From Paludibacterium sp. (GTDB lineage Bacteria > Pseudomonadota > Gammaproteobacteria > Burkholderiales > Chromobacteriaceae), in contig NZ_JAFAND010000058.1 of assembly GCF_019232825.1 (NCBI RefSeq), positions 1 to 64,000 on the forward strand: a stretch of 64,000 nucleotides of DNA, written 5' to 3'. The notes below the pieces were generated by a model. The model saw only the letters and a list, made by a program, of their open reading frames with translations, was not told the origin of the DNA and searched no databases. Positions 37,295 to 46,872 of the stretch are shown in pieces. The position numbers and the translations under genes were made by a program. How positions within the stretch are numbered: position 1 is the stretch's first letter; every line of letters starts with the position of its first letter.

Positions 37295-39886
37295 TCAGAC
37301 CTTGACCGATTCCGCCTCGTCAGCATAGCTGGAGAGTTGATCAAAGTTCATATAGCGATACACCTCCCCGGCCTTCTGATTGATGATGCCGATATTGGCG
37401 TGATATTCCTCCACCGTCGGGATGTGCCCCAGCTTGGAACAAATCGCCGCCAATTCGGCCGAGCCCAGGAAGACGTTGGCGTTTTTGCCGAGACGGTTGG
37501 GGAAATTCCGGGTCGAGGTCGACATGACGGTCGCCCCCTCGCGCACCTGCGCTTGGTTGCCCATGCACAGCGAGCACCCGGGCATTTCCATCCGGGCACC
37601 GGCACGGCCGAGAATGCCGTAGTAGCCCTCTTCCGTCAGCTGCTGCGCGTCCATTTTGGTCGGCGGCGCAACCCACAGCTTGACCGGAATGTCCACCTTG
37701 CCCTCCAGCAGCTTGCCGGCGGCGCGGAAGTGGCCGACATTGGTCATGCATGAGCCGATGAATACCTCGTCGATCTTGGTGCCCGCCACGTCGCTCATGA
37801 CCTTCACGTCGTCCGGGTCGTTCGGGCAGGCCACGATCGGTTCCTTGACATCCGCCAAATCGATCTCGATGACCGCCGCATATTCGGCATCGGCGTCCGG
37901 CGCCAGCAACACGCCATGCGCGATCCAATCCTCCATCGCCTTGATGCGGCGCGCCAGCGTGCGTGCATCCTGATAACCGTTGGCGATCATCGATTTCATC
38001 AGCGTGATGTTGGACCGCAGATACTCGACGATCGGCGCCTTGTTCAACCGCACCGTGCAGCCGGCGGCCGAACGCTCGGCCGAGGCATCGGTCAATTCGA
38101 AGGCCTGTTCGATCTTCAAGTCGGGCAGACCTTCGATTTCCAGGATGCGACCGGAGAAAACGTTCTTCTTACCGGCCTTGGCCACTGTCAGCAGGCCTTG
38201 CTTGATCGCATACAACGGGATTGCGTTGACCAAATCGCGCAAGGTAACGCCAGGCTGCAACTGCCCCTTGAAGCGCACCAGCACCGACTCCGGCATGTCG
38301 AGCGGCATCACGCCGGTCGCGGCGGCAAACGCCACCAGACCGGAACCGGCCGGGAACGAAATACCGATCGGGAAACGGGTATGCGAGTCGCCGCCGGTGC
38401 CGACGGTATCCGGCAACAGCAAGCGGTTGAGCCAGCTGTGAATGATGCCGTCGCCCGGACGCAGCGATACGCCGCCGCGACTGGTGATGAACAGCGGCAA
38501 CTCCTTGTGCATCTTGACGTCGACCGGCTTCGGATACGCGGCGGTATGACAGAACGACTGCATGACCATGTCGGCGGAGAAGCCCAGGCAAGCCAAGTCC
38601 TTCAGCTCGTCGCGCGTCATCGGCCCGGTGGTGTCTTGCGAGCCCACCGTGGTCATGCGCGGTTCGCAATACGTGCCCGGACGCACGCCACGTCCTTCCG
38701 GCAAGCCACAGGCGCGGCCGACCATCTTTTGCGCCAGCGTGAAGCCGCGGCCGCTATCGACCGGCGATTTGGGCAGGCGGAACACGGTCGAGGCCGCCAG
38801 GCCCAGCGCTTCGCGCGCCTTGGCGGTCAATCCGCGGCCGATGATCAGATTGATACGACCGCCGGCGCGCACCTCGTCCAGAATCACGTCGCTCTTGAGC
38901 TTGAATTCGGCAACGACGGCGCCGCTCTTCTCGATCTTGCCGTCGTAGGGATAGATATCGAGCACGTCGCCCATGTCCATCTTCGACACGTCGACCTCGA
39001 TGGGCAGCGAGCCGGAATCCTCTTGCGTATTGAAGAAGATCGGCGCGATTTTGCCGCCGAGCGTCACGCCGCCGAAGCGCTTGTTCGGCACGAAGGGGAT
39101 ATCGTGGCCCGTAGCCCACACCACCGAGTTGGTGGCCGACTTGCGCGACGAGCCGGTGCCGACGACGTCGCCGACGTAAGCCACCAAGTGACCCTTCTTC
39201 TTCAAGTCTTCGATGAATTGGATCGGGCCGCGCTTGCCGTCTTCTTCCGGCACGAACGCCGCACCCTGGCGGGTATTCTTCAGCATCGCCAGATAGTGCA
39301 GCGGAATATCCGGCCGGCTCCAGGCATCCGGCGCAGGCGATAGATCGTCGGTATTGGTCTCGCCCGGCACCTTGAACACGGTCACGGTGATTTTCTTGGC
39401 CACCTCCGGCCGCGAGGTGAACCACTCGGCGTCGGCCCACGACTGGACCACGGCACGCGCCACGGCATTGCCCTGGTCCATCTTTTCCTTCACGTCATGA
39501 AAGGCGTCGAACATCAGCAAGGTCTTCTTCAACGCCTCGCCGGCCACCTGCGCCACCTCGGCATCGTCGAGCAAATCGACCAGCGGCTTGACGTTGTAGC
39601 CGCCGAGCATCGTTCCCAGGAGTTCCGTCGCGCGCGCGCGGGCAATCAACGGGCATTTGACGCTGCCTTCGGCCACCGCGGCCAGAAACGAGGCCTTGAC
39701 GCGCGCGGCGTCGTCCACGCCGGGCGGCACGCGATGGGTAATGAGGTCGACCAGCGCGACTTCCTCGCCCTTGGGCGGATTTTTCAACAGCTCAACCAGT
39801 TCTTCGACCTGCTTGGCGGACAGCGGCAGGGGCGGAATGCCCAGCGCGGCGCGCTCGGCGACATGCTGACGGTAGGCTTCTAACAT
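37295..39886 (-). CDS. acnB: Aconitate hydratase B
   Basis: The main TCA-cycle aconitase, 863 residues (AcnB is usually about 865). The start ATG 39886 gives the characteristic N terminus [19 protein letters not shown]; the frame extends 14 codons further upstream without support. The N-terminal HEAT-like domain is followed by the swivel domain and the catalytic core. The [4Fe-4S] cysteines are in [10 protein letters not shown] and GCSLCMGNQ. In iron-poor cells AcnB can act as an RNA-binding regulator (known for E. coli). It could also serve the methylcitrate pathway after PrpD. It is monocistronic, divergent from the LysR gene. Confidence 0.97.
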   Translation of the reverse strand: MLEAYRQHVAERAALGIPPLPLSAKQVEELVELLKNPPKGEEVALVDLITHRVPPGVDDAARVKASFLAAVAEGSVKCPLIARARATELLGTMLGGYNVKPLVDLLDDAEVAQVAGEALKKTLLMFDAFHDVKEKMDQGNAVARAVVQSWADAEWFTSRPEVAKKITVTVFKVPGETNTDDLSPAPDAWSRPDIPLHYLAMLKNTRQGAAFVPEEDGKRGPIQFIEDLKKKGHLVAYVGDVVGTGSSRKSATNSVVWATGHDIPFVPNKRFGGVTLGGKIAPIFFNTQEDSGSLPIEVDVSKMDMGDVLDIYPYDGKIEKSGAVVAEFKLKSDVILDEVRAGGRINLIIGRGLTAKAREALGLAASTVFRLPKSPVDSGRGFTLAQKMVGRACGLPEGRGVRPGTYCEPRMTTVGSQDTTGPMTRDELKDLACLGFSADMVMQSFCHTAAYPKPVDVKMHKELPLFITSRGGVSLRPGDGIIHSWLNRLLLPDTVGTGGDSHTRFPIGISFPAGSGLVAFAAATGVMPLDMPESVLVRFKGQLQPGVTLRDLVNAIPLYAIKQGLLTVAKAGKKNVFSGRILEIEGLPDLKIEQAFELTDASAERSAAGCTVRLNKAPIVEYLRSNITLMKSMIANGYQDARTLARRIKAMEDWIAHGVLLAPDADAEYAAVIEIDLADVKEPIVACPNDPDDVKVMSDVAGTKIDEVFIGSCMTNVGHFRAAGKLLEGKVDIPVKLWVAPPTKMDAQQLTEEGYYGILGRAGARMEMPGCSLCMGNQAQVREGATVMSTSTRNFPNRLGKNANVFLGSAELAAICSKLGHIPTVEEYHANIGIINQKAGEVYRYMNFDQLSSYADEAESVKV

Positions 39887-40049
39887 GACATGGACCTTCT
39901 TTGCTGGGTTGGCCGGCACGCTGGGCATCCGGCGGGATATCCGTTGTTTTGCATAAGGAGGGATTCTTCACCCCTTTTTATGCTTTTGTAGTGTTTTGAA
40001 GATTACGCCTTTCATGGCCGGCATTCAAACGAGTATTCGCCACATGGAC

Positions 40050-40066
40050 TGTGAGATAAAATCACA
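40050..40066. promoter_or_regulatory. Inverted repeat at the LysR gene start
   Basis: TGTGA and TCACA flank seven AT-rich bases, ending three bases before ATG 40069. It has the T-N11-A shape of LysR-family sites and also resembles a CRP half-site pair with one extra base. TAAAAT (40057-40062) inside it could be the -10, giving a start of transcription at or near the ATG. Confidence 0.45.
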
Positions 40067-40068
40067 AT

Positions 40069-40947
40069 ATGAACACCTATCCGCCGCTCAACGCATTGCG
40101 CGTATTCGAGGCCGCCGCTAGGCTGGAAAGCTTTTCCGCCGCGGCCGCCGAGCTGTTTGTCACCCATGGCGCTGTGAGCAAACAGATTAAGCAACTGGAA
40201 GAGTGGCTGGGCCAGCCGCTGTTCGAACGCAGCGGTGGGCGCGTACGCCTGACCGATGCCGGCTGGCGCTATCTCGTCCAAGTGCAGGACGGTCTCGATC
40301 TGATCGCCAACGCGACCGCGCAGTTACAGCAGCCGGACCGCCAGCGCCGATTGTCGATCAACGCCACGCCGACCTTTGCCAGTTATTGGCTGTTGCCGCG
40401 GTTGGCGGCGTTTCGCGAGCAATTCCCCGATCTTGAACTGCACCTGGTCACGTCCGATCGCGACATCCGCCGTCTGGACGCGCCATTCGACATCGCCATC
40501 CGGCGCGGCCCCGGCGACTGGCCAGGCCACATCGCCCGCCCGTTTCTCAAGGAATGGGAGCTACCGCTGGCCAGCCCGGCGCTGCTCACCCGCTTGCCGG
40601 TGCGCGCGCCGGGAGACCTGGCCGCGCACACGCTGCTGCATGCCGACACGCGTCCGACCGCCTGGCCGCGCTGGCTGACGCTCGCCGGCGTCGCCGAACT
40701 GAAACCGGCCGGCGCCATGCACTTCGACCGCTTCTCGTTGGCGCTGCAGGCCGCCTGCGACGGCCTGGGCGTCGTACTCGGCCCGCTCCCCATGGCGCGG
40801 CGGCTATTGGATCAGGGATTGCTGCTTGCCCCGCTGGCAACCCCCGTGGTCCCGGTGCGCGACTTCTGCTGGATCGTTCCGCGCGCCGGCAGCGACGACC
40901 CCACGGTCACGGCCTTCTGCCGCTGGCTGGAGGATATGGGGCAATAG
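40069..40947 (+). CDS. LysR-family transcriptional regulator, GcvA-like
   Basis: A 292-residue regulator with an N-terminal winged helix ([38 protein letters not shown]) and a C-terminal periplasmic-binding-like effector domain (about 92-290). The wording of the DNA-binding helix (THGAVSKQI) places it near the GcvA/AmpR branch. No ribosome binding site precedes the ATG, so translation may be leaderless. It is divergent from acnB and 64 bases before fbp; either could be a target, but this is a guess. Confidence 0.9.
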   Translation: MNTYPPLNALRVFEAAARLESFSAAAAELFVTHGAVSKQIKQLEEWLGQPLFERSGGRVRLTDAGWRYLVQVQDGLDLIANATAQLQQPDRQRRLSINATPTFASYWLLPRLAAFREQFPDLELHLVTSDRDIRRLDAPFDIAIRRGPGDWPGHIARPFLKEWELPLASPALLTRLPVRAPGDLAAHTLLHADTRPTAWPRWLTLAGVAELKPAGAMHFDRFSLALQAACDGLGVVLGPLPMARRLLDQGLLLAPLATPVVPVRDFCWIVPRAGSDDPTVTAFCRWLEDMGQ

Positions 40948-41011
40948 CGCCGGCTGCGCTATAATCGGGGCCACACGGCATGTTTCCGCCGCGACAAAAC
41001 TAAGGAATGCC

Positions 41012-42013
41012 ATGAGCCGCATTACACTTTCCCGCTTTCTCATCGAGCAACAACGCAAGGCGGGCTCGCTGCCGCCCGATCTGCGCCTCCTGATTGAAAC
41101 CATTGCCCGCGCTTGCAAGGCCATTAGCTTCGCCGTCAACAAGGGCGCACTGGCCGGCGTACTGGGCGAAGCGGGTACCGGCAACATCCAGGGTGAAGCA
41201 CAGAAGAAGATGGACGTTATCGCCAACGACTATCTGCTCGACGCCAACGAATGGGGCGGCAACTTGGCGGCCATGGCATCCGAGGAAATGGAATTGCCGT
41301 ATCACATCCCGGGCGAATACCCGAAGGGTGACTATCTGTTGCTGTTCGATCCGCTCGACGGCTCGTCCAATATCGACGTCAACATTTCCGTCGGCACCAT
41401 TTTCTCCATTCTGCACAATCCGAACGGCAACCTGGCGCCGCGCGAAACCCATTTCCTGCAAAACGGCAATGCGCAGGTCGCCGCCGGCTATACCATTTAT
41501 GGCCCGCAAACCATGTTCGTGCTCACCTTCGGCAACGGCGTGCATGGCTTCACCCTCGATCGCGAGCAGGGCAGCTTCGTCCTGACCCATCCCGATATGC
41601 GCGTTCCGGAAACGACCGGCGAATTTGCCATCAACATGTCGAACCAGCGCCACTGGGAAGCCCCCGTCAAGCGCTACGTCGAGGAGCTGTTGGCCGGCAA
41701 GACCGGGCCGCGCGGCCGCGACTTCAACATGCGCTGGATCGCCTCGATGGTGGCCGAAGTGCACCGCATCCTGACGCGCGGCGGCATCTTCATGTACCCG
41801 CGCGACGCGCGCGAGCCGGAAAAACCAGGGAAGCTGCGACTGATGTACGAAGGCAACCCGATGGCATTCGTCATCGAGCAGGCCGGCGGTCTGGCCACCA
41901 ACGGCTATCAGCGCATCATGGACATTCAGCCGAGCGCGTTGCACGAACGCGTGGCGGTGTTCCTCGGCTCGCGCGAGGAAGTCGAAACCGTCTCCGCGTA
42001 CCACCAATCCTAA
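41012..42013 (+). CDS. fbp: Fructose-1,6-bisphosphatase class 1
   Basis: Gluconeogenic enzyme removing the 1-phosphate of fructose 1,6-bisphosphate. 333 residues, typical length. Metal-site motifs are MASEEME and the [14 protein letters not shown] signature; the C-terminal segment [21 protein letters not shown] is conserved. The start is ATG 41012, with AAGGA five bases upstream; a longer frame overlapping the LysR gene is not supported. It is functionally in keeping with prpBCD and acnB, which also serve growth on organic acids. A GC-rich hairpin follows. Confidence 0.97.
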   Translation: MSRITLSRFLIEQQRKAGSLPPDLRLLIETIARACKAISFAVNKGALAGVLGEAGTGNIQGEAQKKMDVIANDYLLDANEWGGNLAAMASEEMELPYHIPGEYPKGDYLLLFDPLDGSSNIDVNISVGTIFSILHNPNGNLAPRETHFLQNGNAQVAAGYTIYGPQTMFVLTFGNGVHGFTLDREQGSFVLTHPDMRVPETTGEFAINMSNQRHWEAPVKRYVEELLAGKTGPRGRDFNMRWIASMVAEVHRILTRGGIFMYPRDAREPEKPGKLRLMYEGNPMAFVIEQAGGLATNGYQRIMDIQPSALHERVAVFLGSREEVETVSAYHQS

Positions 42014-42029
42014 GTCCGCTCCGCCTTCC

Positions 42030-42052
42030 GCCGGCCCGCAATCCGGGCCGGC
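42030..42052 (+). terminator. Terminator-like hairpin after fbp
   Basis: A 9-bp stem (GCCGGCCCG with CGGGCCGGC, loop of five) is followed by a pyrimidine-rich ACCCTCTTCTCTC. The T tract is poor, so termination may be partial. Confidence 0.55.
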
Positions 42053-42100
42053 ACCCTCTTCTCTCGCCGGCCGCGACCATGACTTAAATCAGTATCGCGG

Positions 42101-42129
42101 TTGGCGCTTGCAGTATGCTGGTCTAAATT
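42101..42129 (+). promoter_or_regulatory. Sigma-70 promoter of the double-receiver gene
   Basis: TTGGCG (42101-42106) and TAAATT (42124-42129) are separated by exactly 17 bases, 33 bases before the start codon at 42162. Confidence 0.6.
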
Positions 42130-42161
42130 CATTTTAAAGCAAGCGATGAAGGGAACTGGCC

Positions 42162-42968
42162 ATGCTGGAAGTGGAGAACTTAATTGCCGCGTTGGTCGAA
42201 CCGTCGCACGTGCAGGCGCAAATCATCAAGGCCGCGCTGGCCGAACGCGGCATCGACCAGGTCACCGTGTATGAAAGCGGCGCCAAACTGTTCGACGCGC
42301 TCAGCACCAAACTACCCGACCTGATCTTCAGCGCGCTCTACTTGCCCGACATGACCGGCACCGATCTGGTCTACACGCTGCGCGACACGCCGGCCTGGGC
42401 GGATTTGCCCTACATCCTGATTTCCAGCGAAACCAACCCTTATTACCTCGACCCGGTCCGACAAGCGGGCACCATGGCCATCCTGCCCAAGCCTTTCACC
42501 CAAGCGCAGCTCACCATGGCATTGGAAAACACGCTGGATTTTCTCAATGCCGAGTCGCTCGATCTCGGTATCGATGTCGGCGCCGACTTCGCCGACCTCG
42601 CGGTCTTGCTGGTCGACGACAGCAGCACCGCGCGGCACCACATTCGCACCATCCTGGAAAAGATCGGCTTTGAAAAAATTTACGAAGCCAACAATGGCCT
42701 GGAAGCGGTGCCGATGCTTAACGCGCAGCTGTTCGACCTGGTTTTCACCGACTACAACATGCCGCAAATGGACGGCCGCGCGCTCGTCGAGTTTATCCGT
42801 AAGGAAAGCATGCAAAGTTCGGTGCCGATCATCATGGTGTCGAGCGAGGACAACCAAGGCCGGCTGTCCGCGGTGGAAGCCGCCGGGGTATCCGCGATTT
42901 GCGACAAACCCTTCGGCATTGAAGTGGTGCGCAAGCTGGCCGGCCAGCTGTTGGCCAACCGCGAATGA
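42162..42968 (+). CDS. Tandem receiver-domain response regulator without output domain
   Basis: 268 residues made of two CheY-like receiver domains. The second (about 146-266) has all catalytic residues: D152-D153, phosphoacceptor D197 (FTDYN), S228 and K249. The first (about 7-125) is degenerate: the acidic pair is reduced to E13, and alanine (A58, FSALYLPD) stands at the phosphoacceptor position, though K110 is kept. It has neither a DNA-binding nor an enzymatic domain, so it probably signals through protein contacts, as CheY-like or stalk-pocket regulators do. No kinase gene adjoins it. A ribosome binding site AAGGGA precedes the ATG. Confidence 0.9.
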   Translation: MLEVENLIAALVEPSHVQAQIIKAALAERGIDQVTVYESGAKLFDALSTKLPDLIFSALYLPDMTGTDLVYTLRDTPAWADLPYILISSETNPYYLDPVRQAGTMAILPKPFTQAQLTMALENTLDFLNAESLDLGIDVGADFADLAVLLVDDSSTARHHIRTILEKIGFEKIYEANNGLEAVPMLNAQLFDLVFTDYNMPQMDGRALVEFIRKESMQSSVPIIMVSSEDNQGRLSAVEAAGVSAICDKPFGIEVVRKLAGQLLANRE

Positions 42969-42974
42969 GGCGCC

Positions 42975-43000
42975 GCCGTGCGCAAATCGCGCACGGCTTT
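42975..43000 (+). terminator. Terminator of the double-receiver gene
   Basis: A 9-bp stem (GCCGTGCGC with GCGCACGGC, loop AAATC) is followed by TTT. The tail overlaps the -35 of the next promoter. Confidence 0.65.
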
Positions 43001-43328
43001 AACGCCAATGCGACACACACTATATAGAATCAAACACTTATAAAGCAATTTTTACCGTTTTACTTGCCAGACGGTTTTATTTAGCGTATCTTCCCTTTCC
43101 TTGCATTTCGCCGCGCATCTCGTTTCAAGCTTCTGCGCGGTGAACTCTGCTGTATTCATCGTCCCTAACCGTTTTCCAGGCTTCGTCCACGAGATGTCCC
43201 GCTCTAGGACCGTTGTTGTTCGCCGCTTGCCAGGTTGGTGCCGATGAGCCGCGCGGCTATTCAAACATCCAAGTGAAGCCGCACAACCGCCAAGTGACAT
43301 CCGGACACCTCCGGATCGAAAGGACATC
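42998..43328 (+). promoter_or_regulatory. rhlE promoter and long 5' leader
   Basis: TTTAAC (42998-43003) and TATATA (43021-43026), 17 bases apart, form a candidate promoter. The mRNA leader would then be about 295 bases long and contain no convincing reading frame on the plus strand. Long leaders are common for cold-induced DEAD-box helicase genes, where they control mRNA stability; that link is inference. A minus-strand frame at 43052-43330 lacks support. Confidence 0.5.
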
Positions 43329-44636
43329 ATGACGTTTTCCGAGCTGGGCGTTTCGCCCCTGATTCTCCGCGCCCTCGACGAGGCCGGCTATACCGAACCC
43401 ACCCAGGTTCAAGCCGAAGCCATTCCCGCGGCGCTCGCGGGCGAAGATTTGTTGGTCTCGGCACAGACCGGCAGCGGCAAGACCGCGGCGTTTCTGCTGC
43501 CGTCGCTAGTCAAACTCGCCCAACGCTCCGCCGCGTCCGGCAAAGGCCCGCGCGTACTCGTGCTGACGCCGACGCGCGAATTGGCGCAGCAAGTTGAGAA
43601 GAACGCCACCGAATACGGCACGCACCTGCGCTGGCTGCGCACCGTGTGCCTGGTCGGCGGCGCCTCCTTCGGTTATCAAGTCCGCGCCATGGCGCGTCCG
43701 GTCGACATCATGGTCGCCACCCCGGGCCGCTTGATGGACCACATGCGCCAGGGCCGCGTCGATTTCTCGCGCCTGGAAGTGCTGGTGCTCGACGAAGCCG
43801 ACCGCATGCTGGACATGGGCTTCATCGAAGACATCGAAACCATCGTGCGCGCCACACCGGAGTCTCGTCAGACGTTGATGTTCTCCGCCACGCTCGACGG
43901 CGTGGTCGGCAAGCTGGCGGCCAAATTGACCCGCAATGCCCGCCGCGTCGAAATCGCGCGCGCGGAAAGCGGCGGCAACATCGAGGAGCACTTGCTCTAC
44001 GCCGACAATACGGCCCACAAGGATCGCCTGCTCGATCACGTGCTGCGCGAAGCCGGCTTTGATCAGGCCGTGATTTTCACCGCCACCAAGATCGGCGCCG
44101 AGGAATTGGCCGACAAGCTGTCCGACCAAGGCTTCTCCGCCGCCTGCCTGCATGGCGACATGCCGCAGAACTGGCGCAACCGCACGCTGAACGATCTGCG
44201 CCGCGGCCGCATCAAGGTGCTGGTCGCCACGGACGTCGCCGCGCGCGGCATCGACGTGCCGACCATCGACCTGGTGGTCAACTACGACCTGCCCAAACAA
44301 GCGGAAGACTATGTGCACCGCATTGGCCGCACAGGCCGCGCCGGTCGCGACGGGGTTGCCATCACCTTGTCGGAAACCAAGGAATTCCACCGCGTGCGCC
44401 GCATCGAGCAATACCTGAAGCGCCGCATCACCGAAGGCGTCATCGAGGGCCTGGAGCCGACCCGCCGCCCGCAAAAGAGCGGTAACGGTCAGCGACGCAA
44501 CGGCAACGGCGGCAACAACGGACAGCGTCGCCAGCATGGCCAAGGCAACAGCGGCTACGGCGGCCCGCGCAAGTCAGGCAGTGGCAGCGGCAGCGGCTAC
44601 AACAAGCGCGCGCCGCGCCAACAAAGCGCCGGCTAA
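43329..44636 (+). CDS. rhlE: DEAD-box RNA helicase RhlE
   Basis: A 435-residue helicase with motifs AQTGSGKTAAF, PTRELAQQV, LDEADRMLDMGF, SATLDGV and HRIGRTGRAGR. The C-terminal tail (about 380-435) is a low-complexity glycine/asparagine/arginine-rich extension with RRNGNGGNNGQRR and GSGSGSGYNKR blocks, typical of RhlE, which bind RNA loosely and may promote condensation. The start is ATG 43329, with AAAGGA upstream. RhlE proteins assist ribosome maturation and mRNA decay. A strong terminator follows. Confidence 0.94.
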   Translation: MTFSELGVSPLILRALDEAGYTEPTQVQAEAIPAALAGEDLLVSAQTGSGKTAAFLLPSLVKLAQRSAASGKGPRVLVLTPTRELAQQVEKNATEYGTHLRWLRTVCLVGGASFGYQVRAMARPVDIMVATPGRLMDHMRQGRVDFSRLEVLVLDEADRMLDMGFIEDIETIVRATPESRQTLMFSATLDGVVGKLAAKLTRNARRVEIARAESGGNIEEHLLYADNTAHKDRLLDHVLREAGFDQAVIFTATKIGAEELADKLSDQGFSAACLHGDMPQNWRNRTLNDLRRGRIKVLVATDVAARGIDVPTIDLVVNYDLPKQAEDYVHRIGRTGRAGRDGVAITLSETKEFHRVRRIEQYLKRRITEGVIEGLEPTRRPQKSGNGQRRNGNGGNNGQRRQHGQGNSGYGGPRKSGSGSGSGYNKRAPRQQSAG

Positions 44637-44650
44637 GACTTTGTCACCAG

Positions 44651-44684
44651 AAAAAACGCCACGTGAACCATGTGGCGTTTTTTT
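44651..44684. terminator. Bidirectional terminator between rhlE and hisC-like gene
   Basis: A 12-bp stem (AAAAAACGCCAC with GTGGCGTTTTTT, nine-base loop) has T runs on both strands. It serves rhlE on the plus strand and the aminotransferase gene on the minus strand. Confidence 0.9.
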
Positions 44685-44701
44685 ATTGCATGCCGGCATC
44701 T

Positions 44702-45700
44702 TCAACCGCAAACGCTTCGCAGCAGCGTCAGGTACGCCTGCACCGACGCAAAACAATCGACGCTGACCCGACACCAGCTGGACAGTTCGCCTTGAGGAAA
44801 TGCCAGCCGCACGCTCTGCTCATGCAACCGTGCGCGAAAAACCGAAAGGTCGCACGGCACCTCGTGCAGGACAAAATTCGTCGGTCCGTGACGCGTCGCG
44901 ATCCCCAGTTCGGACAACCCCTCCAACAGCGCCGAACGCGCCACCTCAAGCAAAAAGCGCGAGTGCTCCAGCCAGGCGGCATCCTCCAGCGCGTCGCACG
45001 CCGCCATGACCCCCGGCAGATTCATCCCGGTGGCCAGCGGCACGCGCAATTGCGCCGCCAGACGGGCATTGCGCGTTACCGCATAGCCGACGCGCAAACC
45101 GGCCATGCCATAGGCCTTGGAAAATGAACGCAACACCAGCAGATTGCGCGGCAGCGCGCTTTGCCGACGGATCAGCGAGCGCTGGCCGTGGTCGGGCATG
45201 AATTCGATATAGGCTTCGTCGATGATGAAAAAGACGCGCGGTCCCGACTGGGTGATCCAATGTAGCAACGACTCGCGCGGCAAGACCTCGCCCGAATAAC
45301 AATCCGGATTGCTCAAATAGACCACCGCGTCGCCTTGATGCTGCTCGACCCGCTGGCGCAAGCGGGGCAAATCGATCCGTCCGTCCGCCGTTGGCCCGAC
45401 CGGATAGGCCTTGAGCGGCGAGGGAAAAGCCAATACCGGCGCATACACCGGCAACGGATGGAACAACGTGGCTCGGCCCGACTGCAACCGGTCCGCCAGA
45501 ACGGCGAGCAGCACGCTGGTCGAGCCGGCGCCAAGCAGCACACGCTCCGGCGACTGCCCGTGAACATTGGCCAGCGCCTGTTGCAAGCGCCAAGTCTCCT
45601 GTTCTGGATAACGCCAGCTTGCGCGGCTCGCGCCAATCATTTGCGCGCGCGTCGCAGGGGCCAGGCCAAGGCGGTTTTCGTTCCGATCCAGCAAGAGCAT
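44702..45700 (-). CDS. HisC-like PLP-dependent aminotransferase
   Basis: 332 residues, fold type I, class I/II. The PLP lysine lies in SFSKAYGMAGLRVGY; the DEAYIEF and NPDCYSGEVLP segments bind the cofactor. Sequence and size match the histidinol-phosphate aminotransferase group. It is shorter than usual (about 350-360) and starts abruptly at MLLLDRNENRLG, so it lacks the first helix of HisC. No his genes adjoin, so the role could be a paralogue acting on another amino acid or cobalamin precursor. The start is ATG 45700, with GGGGAAG upstream. Confidence 0.8.
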   Translation of the reverse strand: MLLLDRNENRLGLAPATRAQMIGASRASWRYPEQETWRLQQALANVHGQSPERVLLGAGSTSVLLAVLADRLQSGRATLFHPLPVYAPVLAFPSPLKAYPVGPTADGRIDLPRLRQRVEQHQGDAVVYLSNPDCYSGEVLPRESLLHWITQSGPRVFFIIDEAYIEFMPDHGQRSLIRRQSALPRNLLVLRSFSKAYGMAGLRVGYAVTRNARLAAQLRVPLATGMNLPGVMAACDALEDAAWLEHSRFLLEVARSALLEGLSELGIATRHGPTNFVLHEVPCDLSVFRARLHEQSVRLAFPQGELSSWCRVSVDCFASVQAYLTLLRSVCG

Positions 45701-45715
45701 GACTTCCCCGGTAAA

Positions 45716-45731
45716 AATGACAGGGGTGTCA
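45716..45731. promoter_or_regulatory. Palindrome upstream of the aminotransferase gene
   Basis: ATGACA and TGTCAT flank four G, 16 bases upstream of the start codon at 45700. The position would suit an operator or a leader hairpin. The binding protein is unknown. Confidence 0.3.
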
Positions 45732-45819
45732 TCATGGCGATATCCGGCGGGCCGGAACAGCGAACCGCCGAGGAAACACTTAAATCTTACCCAATTAGCA
45801 GAATATTCTTACACAAACC

Positions 45820-46818
45820 CTATTCCGCCATCGTACTGCGCATGAGTTCATCCATGGCCCGACGGTCAATCCGCACCGGCAGCACCACTTGGCGCATCGG
45901 TTCGCCGGCGGAAAGATGCAGCGTCTCCATACAGATCTCTGTACCCGCATCCTCGCCCTGCCCCGTCCGCAAGACGCCCATGCGGTCGAGGCATAGCGTC
46001 TCCTTTTCCAGGCGGAAATAATCCTGGGGATGGGTCAGCATGTGCGCCACCAATTCCAACAGGCCGCTCAACTCGGTCACGCCACGGAGCTCGGTCAACC
46101 GCGTCTGAGCGGCCGCCTGCCGCGCCAGCAACCCGGCTTGATCGTGCGGCAACGGATCGTCGGCGGGCATGGCGTCGATGAGCAAGGCTTCGGGATGCGC
46201 CAGCGAGGCCAGCCGCAGACGTATACGCGTCAACTCGCTCTCCAGTTCGCTGCGCTCCTGGGTCAGCAACGACAACCGGCGGGCAATGACATGCGCAATC
46301 ATGTCTTGTCCGCGCAGCACCGCCTGCGCGCGCAGCGCGTCCCAGGAAGCCGCGGGCAGCACCACGCGCTGATGATCGAAGCTCACCACGACCTGGGGCA
46401 CGTCGCCGCGCAATTCGCCATTGTGGCTTTCCAGCCCGTAGCGTTGCGTATCGGTGCGCTGCATCACCAACAGCGCCACCGCTTCGTCGCCGAGAGAGGG
46501 GGTGTGAAAAAAGGCCAACAGCGACTCGCTGCGCGCGAGCGCCGCCCGAAGACTGGCAGGAGAAGAGAAAAACAAACCGATACGGCGATCGAGCGTAAAG
46601 GACAACAGCGACAGCGCCATCGGCGCGGGCCAGTCGCGGACGAGCGACGCGACGTAATCCCTGCTGATACGCACACCGGGCAGCAGCGCCTTGCGAAATC
46701 CAGGCAGTAGCGCGAGCCGCGCATCCGTCGCCGCCACCACCCGGTCGATCGCTTGCGCCTCGTCGGCGCTTGGCACCGCGCCGGTTTGGAATACCTTGCG
46801 TATCAGCCCGCCCAGCAT
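45820..46818 (-). CDS. Conserved-type unknown protein (332 aa)
   Basis: I do not recognise the family. There is no signal peptide or membrane helix, so it is cytoplasmic. A helical start is followed by a hydrophobic segment near 60-95, a beta-rich middle, and a likely coiled coil at about 185-215 (HVIARRLSLLTQERSELESELTRI). The C-terminal half ends in a basic-acidic MDELMRSTMAE. The gene is between two intrinsic terminators' zones: one at 46833-46854 upstream, and the aminotransferase gene 119 bases downstream. The start is ATG 46818. No function is proposed. Confidence 0.7.
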   Translation of the reverse strand: MLGGLIRKVFQTGAVPSADEAQAIDRVVAATDARLALLPGFRKALLPGVRISRDYVASLVRDWPAPMALSLLSFTLDRRIGLFFSSPASLRAALARSESLLAFFHTPSLGDEAVALLVMQRTDTQRYGLESHNGELRGDVPQVVVSFDHQRVVLPAASWDALRAQAVLRGQDMIAHVIARRLSLLTQERSELESELTRIRLRLASLAHPEALLIDAMPADDPLPHDQAGLLARQAAAQTRLTELRGVTELSGLLELVAHMLTHPQDYFRLEKETLCLDRMGVLRTGQGEDAGTEICMETLHLSAGEPMRQVVLPVRIDRRAMDELMRSTMAE

Positions 46819-46832
46819 TGCTTGCCCATCCG

Positions 46833-46854
46833 AAAAGGCCGCTAGAGCGCGGCC
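46833..46854 (-). terminator. Terminator of the pseudouridine synthase gene
   Basis: On the minus strand GGCCGC pairs with GCGGCC around a six-base loop and is followed by TTTT. It lies 19 bases after the stop of the gene at 46873. Confidence 0.7.
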
Positions 46855-46872
46855 CGCCGCCGCGCCACCCTG

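Noticed and set aside
37916-39343. 475-codon plus-strand open frame
   Set aside because: Antisense to acnB; histidine/arginine-rich composition typical of a mirrored frame.
43052-43330. 92-codon minus-strand frame in the rhlE leader
   Set aside because: No ribosome binding site, ends inside the leader of rhlE, and composition is unlike a real protein.
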